6,369 nt of DNA, taken from positions 1 through 6,369 of the forward strand of contig CAZAPS010000059.1 in NCBI GenBank assembly GCA_964487355.1, written 5' to 3'. The notes beneath the pieces are model-generated. The model saw only the letters and a list, made by a program, of their open reading frames with translations, was not told the DNA's origin and did no database searches. The DNA is from JAXGYX01 sp964487355 (GTDB lineage Bacteria; Bacillota; Clostridia; Saccharofermentanales; Fastidiosipilaceae). A program made the translations under genes and the position numbers. Shown here piece after piece: positions 1 through 5,281 of this stretch (the first letter of the stretch is position 1; each line of letters opens with the position of its first letter).

Positions 1-32
1 CACCCAAAATGGCGTTGAAACATAGATAAATG

Positions 33-58
33 GAAAGCCATCCAAACGGATGGCTTTC
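33..58. terminator. Perfect 11-bp hairpin, possible terminator of an upstream gene
   Basis: GAAAGCCATCC (33-43) pairs perfectly with GGATGGCTTTC (48-58) around an AAAC tetraloop. The right arm contains CTTTC, but no clear T-run follows on either strand, so termination is only a suggestion. It sits about 60 bases before the permease start and may end a transcript entering from the left of the window. Confidence 0.4.
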
Positions 59-72
59 ACTAGGCACGTCAT

Positions 73-88
73 ATCAATATTTTTTGAT
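73..88. promoter_or_regulatory. ATCAA-N6-TTGAT dyad, candidate ArsR-type operator
   Basis: ATCAA (73-77) and TTGAT (84-88) form an inverted repeat across a 6-base A/T spacer, ending 33 bases before the permease start codon. ArsR/SmtB-family repressors bind short dyads containing ATCA and TGAT arms in A/T-rich promoters. Its place directly before an ArsP-family permease makes arsenic-responsive control plausible. No repressor gene is visible in the window, so the assignment is an inference. Confidence 0.4.
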
Positions 89-121
89 CTGACAAGGAAT
101 TTTCGGAAAGAAGGATGACAG

Positions 122-1135
122 ATGCAGGCAATCAAAACGATCTGGGGGTTTTTCCAGACACAGGTTCTCGGCATGAGATGGCTCGACCACTTGATAGGTG
201 GTCTGCTGACCACATTAGGATTCGACACCTCCAGCCGCTGGGTGGGCAGCATTCAATTTTTCATTTATGATGTAATAAAAATCGTGGCGCTCTTATGTGT
301 GTTGATCTTTATGATCAGCTGCATTCAAAGTTATTTCCCTCCGGAGCGCAGCGGACGCATACTCAGCCAATTCCGTGGAATCGGAGCGAACACAATCGCG
401 GCGCTGCTCGGCACGGTCACCCCTTTCTGCTCCTGCTCCTCCATCCCACTGTTCATTGGCTTCACATCCGCCGGGCTTCCCCTCGGGGTCACCTTTTCAT
501 TTCTGATCTCCTCGCCAATGGTTGACTTGGGCTCATTGGTGCTGCTGATGAGCATCTTCGGAACACCGGTCGCCCTGTTATATGTGTTTTTCGGGCTGCT
601 CATCGCGGTCCTAGGGGGTACCTTGATCGAGAAGGCTCATATGGAACGGTATGTTGAGAGCTTCTCAACGGATATGGGTGGCATTGATCTTGAGCCAACC
701 GATTTGACAAGGAAAGATCGCTTGACCTTCGCGAAAGAACAAATGGTGGGGACCTTCAAAACTGTCTTCCCCTATATTCTGATCGGAGTCGGCATCGGCG
801 CGCTCATCCACAATTGGATACCCGAGGGATGGGTGGCGTCCTTGCTTGGAAGCAACAATCCCCTTGGGGTCATCATGGCGACCGTGGTCGGTGTGCCAAT
901 GTATGCCGATATCTTTGGCACAATTCCGATCGCCGAGGCCTTGCTGTTCAAAGGAGCACAGCTCGGCACCGTGTTGGCGTTTATGATGGGCGTGACCACA
1001 TTGTCGCTGCCCTCGATCATCATGCTTCGCAAAGCTGTGAAACCAAAGTTGTTGATGCTGTTCATCGCCATCTGCACGATCGGCATCGTCATCGTGGGCT
1101 ACCTGTTCAATGTTCTACAGCCCTTCATCATTTAA
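122..1135 (+). CDS. Permease of the DUF318/YraQ (ArsP_1) family
   Basis: This is a 337-residue polytopic inner-membrane protein. The signature block at about residues 97-134, TPFCSCSSIPLF followed by GLPLGVTFSFLISSPMVD, is the hallmark of the ArsP_1/DUF318 permeases. Characterised relatives export trivalent organic or inorganic arsenicals. The Cys103-Ser-Cys105 pair, with Cys67 earlier, offers thiols that could bind a soft metalloid. Hydrophobic segments lie at roughly 45-68, 88-98, 107-130, 136-167, 215-230, 245-258, 280-292 and 309-331. A charged cytoplasmic loop (about 170-208) separates the two halves, and the second half carries a related GVPMYADIFGTIPIAEALL block. The start is supported by AAGGA 6 bases upstream. 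The dyad at 73-88 suggests ArsR-like regulation. The family is secure. The substrate is inferred and not shown by the sequence. Confidence 0.85.
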   Translation: MQAIKTIWGFFQTQVLGMRWLDHLIGGLLTTLGFDTSSRWVGSIQFFIYDVIKIVALLCVLIFMISCIQSYFPPERSGRILSQFRGIGANTIAALLGTVTPFCSCSSIPLFIGFTSAGLPLGVTFSFLISSPMVDLGSLVLLMSIFGTPVALLYVFFGLLIAVLGGTLIEKAHMERYVESFSTDMGGIDLEPTDLTRKDRLTFAKEQMVGTFKTVFPYILIGVGIGALIHNWIPEGWVASLLGSNNPLGVIMATVVGVPMYADIFGTIPIAEALLFKGAQLGTVLAFMMGVTTLSLPSIIMLRKAVKPKLLMLFIAICTIGIVIVGYLFNVLQPFII

Positions 1136-2266
1136 ATAATCAGCGCGCGCTTGACGGCCGAACCGGGTCTTATTCCGCTTGTGTTCAGCATCCCGGGATT
1201 TTTGAGTGGCTTTTTGATCATGGGTTTTTTCGTGGTCAAGCGATTTACCAAAATGACAGCCAGAGTCTTCCGGGGCGTCATTGAATACGTCCACCGAGCC
1301 GCGCGCCGTCTTGTCGATGGCGAACTGAAAGACATCCGTCCGTTGGTAGCTGCCGGCGACATCGTGAACGTTCTTAAGTGCAATGATTTTTGCCAGATCG
1401 CATTCAGCGTAGGCTATGCCTTCCTTGTTATCTCTGATAATATCGCTGATGATCAATCCCGAGGGCGCGACGATCATCGAACCGCCAAAGGTCAGACGAT
1501 CCAGATAGGAACGAAGCTCACTGCTCCCGTTCGACAGCACTTCAAAGCCTTTTTCGTCCAAAGCCTGGGAGGACACAACGGTGAACACCTTTCCTTCATA
1601 AGCCATCGAACAGGCGCGCACCAAAATAGTGTCGAAATAATCCTGCATGGCCGCGGTGTCCCGAGTGGTCGGAAAACAGGCGGGGTAGGTTGAAATATGA
1701 ATCTGCTCACCTTGAGAGATCAACGAATACTTGGCCAACGGATTGGTGTTCTCGCCACAAATCAACGTGCCGATTCGACCGATCTCGGTGTCTATGACGT
1801 TGACCGACGATCCGTCTCCAAACGACCACATTAATTTCTCCGACCAGGTCGGCATGAGTTTTCGATGATGGGAAATCAGTTCGCCCTCACGATTGAAGAT
1901 CAGATTCGTGTTCCACAACACACCCAGACTTTGCCTTGGCGCCCTTTCCGTGATACCGACGGACAGGAAGATCCGATTGTCTTTAGCGATATCACTGAGT
2001 TGATAAAACTCCGCGCTCGGCACCTCAATCGAACTGCGCGCCATTTTGATAAACAGCTCGTGCTGATCGATCGGAGCGAGCAGATGCACCCAGGCAGGAA
2101 ATCCGGGAATGAATGATTCCGAAAACACCACCAGATCCGCGCCGTTGCTTTTGGCTTCCCTGGTCGCCGTTTTCACCTTGCGTATGCCCGCTTCCACATC
2201 GAAATAAATTGGAGCGGCTTGCACAGCGGCGATGGTCGGCTTAGGCATGGCATCAAACAATTTCAT
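1115..2266 (-). CDS. Nitrilase-superfamily carbon-nitrogen hydrolase with charged C-terminal tail
   Basis: The 383-residue product carries the complete nitrilase triad: Glu50 in FSESFIPGFP, Lys136 in HRKLMPTWSEK and Cys170 in LICGENTNP. The sequence after the lysine (SEKLMWSFGDGS) and the late HDVAGSYQRTDVF block match the nitrilase branch, which hydrolyses nitriles to carboxylic acids and ammonia in the cytoplasm. The nucleophile context is C-G-E-N, not the C-W-E-N of classical aliphatic and aryl nitrilases, so the substrate is uncertain and an amidase or nitrile-hydratase-like activity is possible. The catalytic domain ends near residue 320. The remaining 60 or so residues are hydrophilic and rich in Lys, Arg, Asp and Glu, making the protein longer than many relatives. 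The start is supported by AAGGAG (2275-2280) 8 bases upstream. The last 21 bases overlap the convergent permease gene. Catalytic-class call firm, substrate unknown. Confidence 0.88.
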   Translation of the reverse strand: MKLFDAMPKPTIAAVQAAPIYFDVEAGIRKVKTATREAKSNGADLVVFSESFIPGFPAWVHLLAPIDQHELFIKMARSSIEVPSAEFYQLSDIAKDNRIFLSVGITERAPRQSLGVLWNTNLIFNREGELISHHRKLMPTWSEKLMWSFGDGSSVNVIDTEIGRIGTLICGENTNPLAKYSLISQGEQIHISTYPACFPTTRDTAAMQDYFDTILVRACSMAYEGKVFTVVSSQALDEKGFEVLSNGSSELRSYLDRLTFGGSMIVAPSGLIISDIIRDNKEGIAYAECDLAKIIALKNVHDVAGSYQRTDVFQFAIDKTARGSVDVFNDAPEDSGCHFGKSLDHEKTHDQKATQKSRDAEHKRNKTRFGRQARADYLNDEGL

Positions 2267-2309
2267 TATTATGTCTCCTTGGCAGAATAATTCTACGTAA
2301 ATACCACAA

Positions 2310-2330
2310 ATGAGCGTTTGGACGGCTCAT
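2310..2330. terminator. Imperfect hairpin between csaA and the nitrilase gene
   Basis: ATGAGCGT and ACGGCTCAT can pair as an 8-bp stem with one bulged G and a TTGG loop. Read on the minus strand, only TTTG follows, so as a terminator it would be weak. It lies in the 100-base gap downstream of csaA and may partly uncouple the nitrilase gene from the genes before it. Confidence 0.3.
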
Positions 2331-2366
2331 CATCAATCCATTTTGTAAACGCCGGACAGGGGAGGA

Positions 2367-2696
2367 TCAGCCCAGTCTATCGCCATTTTTGACCGGACGA
2401 TCGGGTTGAATCAAGGCCATACCGTCCGCTGAATAGACGCCCAAAACCAACACCTCTGAAATAAAATCCGCGATCTGTCGGGGAGGGAAATTCACCACAC
2501 CCAAAACCTGCCTACCCACCAATTCATCCGGTTGTTAGCACTCTGTAATCTGAGCGCTCGATTGTTTGACGCCGATTTCAGCGCCAAAATCAACCCAAAT
2601 CTTATACGCAGGCTTTCTCGCTTTGACAAACGACTCAACTTTTGTGATTTCACCAACTCGGATATCCAATTTCATAAAGTCATCAAATGTGGCCAT
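2367..2696 (-). pseudogene. csaA: CsaA-type tRNA-binding-domain protein, interrupted by an in-frame TAA
   Basis: The 110-codon frame reads as an entire CsaA, a dimeric OB-fold protein of the EMAP II/Trbp111 class that binds tRNA and was described as a secretion-related chaperone. The opening MATFDDFMKLDIRVGEI, KARKPAYKIWVDFG and GVKQSSAQITE blocks are intact. Codon 54 is TAA (complement of 2535-2537), where relatives have a short residue pair such as Leu-Tyr before PEEL. After it the same frame continues with QPDELVGRQVLGVVNFPPRQ, SEVLVLGV and PDRPVKNGDRL, then a normal TGA at about the usual family length of 110. The start is fixed by AAGGAG (2702-2707) 5 bases upstream. With no other lesion, this is a recent nonsense mutation, a sequence error or, less likely, readthrough. 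The 53-residue fragment would lack half of the fold. Confidence 0.85.
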
Positions 2697-2783
2697 AGAC
2701 ACTCCTTCGGGGAACATGCTTTTTCAAGACATAGAAAACATTAAATCATTTTGGGGCTTAAATATACAAACAGGCCTTCATCG

Positions 2784-3560
2784 TTATTTATCCTCCCAAA
2801 GATAGGACGTCATCGTCAATGAACCCATCTCAGCGGATTGATTGTAGACACTGACCACATCCCGCTGATCCGAGGCTCCAAGCGCGTATAGCAGAGGATA
2901 AAAATGATCCGGAGTCGGAACAGCCAGCCTCGCGATGTCACCCAGTTCGCGAAATCTCAAAACCTGATCATGGTTTTTCGCGATTATGTTTTGATGAACA
3001 TACTCATCAAATTCATATGCCCAATTAAAACCCACGTTGCCTTTGTCCCAGTCGATCATTCTCAAATTATGGACGACATTTCCTGATCCGAAGATCAACA
3101 CGCCCTGATCCCTTAGGCTGTTTAGCTGCTGACCGATCTTGTAGTGTGTTTCAGCAGGCGCCCGGGCGTCCACGCTGATCTGAAACACCGGAATATCTTT
3201 GGCGGGATACATGTGCACCAGCACCGACCACGTCCCATGATCGGTTCCCCAGGTGACGTCGTAGTTTGTCTCTCTCGATATCAACTCCTTGGATCGCCTC
3301 GCCGTGTCAGGTGACCCAGCGACGTTGTACTCGACCTCATACAGTCTTTGGGGAAATCCATACATGTCATAGACTGTCTTTGGGTTTTCAGCGTTGTTGA
3401 TCCGGGTGCCCTTGGTGTACCAGTGGGCGGAAACGGACAAGATCACCTCAGGCTTGGGAATCCGCTCGGCGATCTCTCTCCAGGCTCTCGTATAATCGTT
3501 ATCCTCAATCGCGTTCATCGGTGATCCATGTCCGACAAACAACACAGGCATCTTGGTCAT
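2784..3560 (-). CDS. 4,5-DOPA dioxygenase extradiol-like protein (LigB/YgiD family)
   Basis: The 258-residue protein belongs to the class III extradiol ring-cleavage dioxygenases (LigB fold), close to E. coli YgiD and plant DOPA dioxygenases, which open catechol rings using a non-haem metal. Conserved histidines are visible in FVGHGSPMN (His11), SVSAHWYT (His46), GTDHGTW (His108), GSGNVVHNL (His164) and VPTPDHFYPLLYALGA (His219). His11 and His46 are the expected metal ligands and the later ones form the catalytic pocket. Length is normal for the family (about 260) and it appears cytoplasmic. ATG at 3560 is chosen because homology starts there and AAGGA lies about 10 bases upstream; ATG at 3551 is an alternative, and longer forms would run into the CPBP gene. 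It follows that gene by 34 bases, so co-transcription is likely. The natural substrate is unknown. Confidence 0.88.
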   Translation of the reverse strand: MTKMPVLFVGHGSPMNAIEDNDYTRAWREIAERIPKPEVILSVSAHWYTKGTRINNAENPKTVYDMYGFPQRLYEVEYNVAGSPDTARRSKELISRETNYDVTWGTDHGTWSVLVHMYPAKDIPVFQISVDARAPAETHYKIGQQLNSLRDQGVLIFGSGNVVHNLRMIDWDKGNVGFNWAYEFDEYVHQNIIAKNHDQVLRFRELGDIARLAVPTPDHFYPLLYALGASDQRDVVSVYNQSAEMGSLTMTSYLWEDK

Positions 3561-3594
3561 GGCGTTCACATCCTTTTTTCGTTCTCGTTCACAG

Positions 3595-4403
3595 TTAGGT
3601 TGTAGGTTGAGCGTCTCGCGATTTTTTTCTTTTGCACAGCATCGCAAAAATGATAAACAAGGTCCAGTTCAAAGCAAGTGTCACCACGCTGCCTTCAAGC
3701 CTATAGATTCCACCCGATAAATAATCATTTCCGGCGATGATGGGTTCCAACAAATGTGGATAATCATCGGCCAGGGAAACCAGTCCCAGTATGACCGCGC
3801 CCAGCGCGTTCCAAGCGAAATGGACCATGGTCGGCGCGATCAAAGACTTTCTATATTCCAGCACGGCTGTCATAAACAAGCTCATGCCGACAACGTTCAG
3901 TACCGGAACAACACCGGCCTCAAAGGCGCCACCATGCATGAATGTAAAAATAGCGGTTGTCACAATTGCCGCCACAATCGTATTGTACTTGCTCTTGATC
4001 ATTTGATATAGATAGCCACGAACAAGTAATTCCTGCATCATCGCATTTAATAAAACAGAAATGAGCCAGAGCCACAAATAAGCGATCTGATTGTGTCCAT
4101 CGAACCGCAGAGCACCTGCCAATGCAGTCAGTCCAACCGTGGACCCCAGCCATAGAACACCGGTTATCATGCCAAAATTGTGTTGCCAATCGGCTTGTCA
4201 ACAATATTCAAAGGGATTGCACACCGCTCAATCAACCAAAACCCAATGGTGAAGATCACGATCGCCAAAAAAGGAATGACTTCGGCCCAGAACCTCCAGA
4301 GAGCCTGATTGTTCGTGTTGGGCACTGGGATTAAACCGGCGCAGACAGCCCATCCGACAAAAAACAGCACAGTCTTCAAAGATGTCAGACCTAATTTTTT
4401 CAT
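3595..4403 (-). pseudogene. CPBP-family intramembrane protease-like protein, split by a frameshift
   Basis: Two overlapping frames together make one CPBP (Rce1/Abi-type) membrane protein. The first part (4403-4167, 78 codons) has two hydrophobic segments and ends in NTILA-stop. The second (4170-3595, 191 codons) holds all three family motifs: QELLVRGYL, FTFMHGG and HFAWNALGA. Adding one G to the TTGGC run near 4168-4172 would give a continuous ...NTILGMITGVLW... protein of 269 residues, a usual size for the family, so a one-base deletion is the simplest reading. Alternatively the ATGA stop/start overlap allows coupled translation of two pieces. The first Glu of the usual EExxxR motif is Gln, which may be a subgroup trait. 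ATG 4403 is supported by GGAGGGAG upstream. The hydrophobic, transmembrane character is clear. Family members cleave membrane or prenylated substrates, or act in bacteriocin immunity. Confidence 0.78.
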
Positions 4404-4457
4404 TCCTGTTCTCCCTCCATAATTGTCCACTATAAATCCATGATGACAATCTGAGAT

Positions 4458-4463
4458 ATTATA
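4458..4463 (-). promoter_or_regulatory. Probable -10 element for the CPBP-dioxygenase transcript
   Basis: A perfect TATAAT on the minus strand lies about 55 bases before the CPBP start codon, in an A/T-rich tract. The -35 region is poor (TTACCG at a 19-base spacing is the best I see), which would suit an activated promoter. The palindrome at 4494-4520 lies just upstream. Confidence 0.45.
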
Positions 4464-4493
4464 GTTTAATTTAAACCACATTCGGTAACAAGT

Positions 4494-4520
4494 GTGGTGG
4501 ACATGGCGTGTGTCCACCAC
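4494..4520. repeat. Perfect 10-bp palindrome upstream of the CPBP promoter
   Basis: GTGGTGGACA (4494-4503) and TGTCCACCAC (4511-4520) are perfect inverted arms around a 7-base spacer, TGGCGTG. No T-run follows on either strand, so a terminator is unlikely. The position just upstream of the predicted -10/-35 region suggests a regulator-binding site, or a terminator-like relic of lost sequence. Confidence 0.45.
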
Positions 4521-4811
4521 CTTATGCCCTTCTATCAAAAGGTATTTAGGTTGAGTATGAGCTCAGTAAAATCGGCACAAATTTGAACTGATTTTAAGTG
4601 GACTGAAAAAACGGGGTGAGGGATACATCGAAATCTGAATAGATGTCATTGAAGACACAAGAATCGAAGTGCCCTCCGGAAGTTGGATCAGGAACATAAC
4701 CAACAAAAAGGGGGCACTCCGGTTCTCAATCAGGCAAAATTTGATTTGAAGACCACACATGTCTTACGCGTCGCGATGTCGTTTGGCGGCGCGATCTTCA
4801 TTTCAACAACG

Positions 4812-4840
4812 GCTGGTTCTCATTTTGGGGAAGAACCAGC
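4812..4840. terminator. 9-bp hairpin, weak terminator candidate
   Basis: GCTGGTTCT (4812-4820) pairs perfectly with AGAACCAGC (4832-4840) over an 11-base loop. On the plus strand it is followed by TTTGTTCTGG, a weak T-run. What transcript it would end is unclear, as no confident plus-strand gene precedes it. Confidence 0.35.
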
Positions 4841-4914
4841 TTTGTTCTGGTATAAGTTTAAATAAATTTTAAGCCAAAATATATCAATAAGCCGTGTTGA
4901 TTGATCAATGATCA

Positions 4915-4958
4915 TTTCACCCCTGTAAGTAATCAGTGAATCTTTCACCCCGGTGAGT
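4915..4958. repeat. Two direct copies of a TTTCACCCC-type 16-mer, possible IS end
   Basis: TTTCACCCCTGTAAGT (4915-4930) and TTTCACCCCGGTGAGT (4943-4958) match at 14 of 16 positions, 28 bases apart. An inverted relative, CGGGGTGA, occurs at 4612-4619. The repeats sit just before the transposase remnant, so they may be iterated transposase-binding sites at the end of the old element. Confidence 0.45.
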
Positions 4959-4981
4959 GGACTCCCGGGACATCGACCTCT

Positions 4982-5280
4982 AAAAGAGTTCTTCTACGCA
5001 CGCATAATGGGAGGGCGGGGAAGCCCAACCTGGGCATGATGCTGCAGGTCGACGCCACTGGTCAGTTCGCCGGACTCTACCCGTGTAAAAACGAGTGCCT
5101 GCTCGGCTACCTTGAGATATCGAGGCAGACACTCTGCAATTACGGGATTCCGCAATCCCGGTACCCCGACAAGCACAGCGTGTTCTTTGTGAATCAAAAA
5201 AGAACTGGACCACTCGATTGAAGAACAATTTGCCGAGAGCGAAAAAAATTAACACAATTTGACAAGGTCGTCGAGCGATT
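4982..5280 (+). pseudogene. Degraded DDE transposase remnant, ISNCY-like
   Basis: A plus-strand frame reads KPNLGMMLQVDATGQFAGLY, then KNECLLGYLEISRQTL and NYGIPQSRYPDKHSVFF. This resembles the integrase-core of ISNCY/IS1202-type transposases, where LGMMLQ-D, a later DDATGQ and the LYTDKH block carry the first two catalytic aspartates. Here the first two appear fused at a shared D-A-T, implying loss of about 25-35 codons between them. Two further shifts follow, both in A-runs: one near 5197-5202 restores SIEEQFAESEKN, another near 5244-5250 restores LTQFDKVVERL. The N-terminal DNA-binding region and the C-terminal third with the catalytic Glu are missing. It stops against the arginase-family gene. 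It cannot be functional. The superfamily call is fairly firm, while the exact IS group is from memory of motifs. Confidence 0.65.
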
Positions 5281-5281
5281 G

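Larger units (their letters stand above)
4404..4980. other. Intergenic region, no convincing gene
   Basis: These 577 bases separate the CPBP start from the transposase remnant. They hold the minus-strand promoter, the 10-bp palindrome, a 9-bp hairpin at 4812-4840, repeats with a TTTCACCCC core at 4915-4958 and a palindromic ATTGATCAAT at 4900-4909. A 60-codon plus-strand frame at 4683-4865 and a 65-codon minus-strand frame at 4563-4760 are open, but neither resembles a family I know nor has a good ribosome binding site. I treat them as non-coding or as unrecognisable remnants. Confidence 0.6.

Noticed and set aside
814..1284. 156-codon plus-strand frame rich in Arg and His
   Set aside because: It is a shifted-frame shadow of the permease gene and continues antisense into the nitrilase gene; composition is typical of a shadow.
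1151..1693. 180-codon open frame on the plus strand
   Set aside because: It lies entirely antisense to the nitrilase gene, has no family resemblance, and the nitrilase motifs on the other strand are unambiguous.
2535..2537. Stop-codon recoding (selenocysteine or pyrrolysine) in csaA
   Set aside because: The codon is TAA, whereas those systems use TGA and TAG; the permease and other genes end normally at TAA, so an altered code is not supported.
4404..4538. N-terminal extension of the CPBP first part up to 4538
   Set aside because: The extra 45 codons have no hydrophobic or family character, include the promoter and palindrome, and a good ribosome binding site precedes the ATG at 4403.
4683..4865. 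60-codon plus-strand frame as a small gene
   Set aside because: No ribosome binding site, no recognisable domain, and it ends in low-information A/T-rich sequence after a hairpin; it may be a remnant but I cannot support a gene.
5143..5160. 7-bp hairpin CGGGATT-CCGC-AATCCCG
   Set aside because: It falls inside the conserved YGIPQ coding block of the transposase remnant and has no T-run, so coding constraint explains it.
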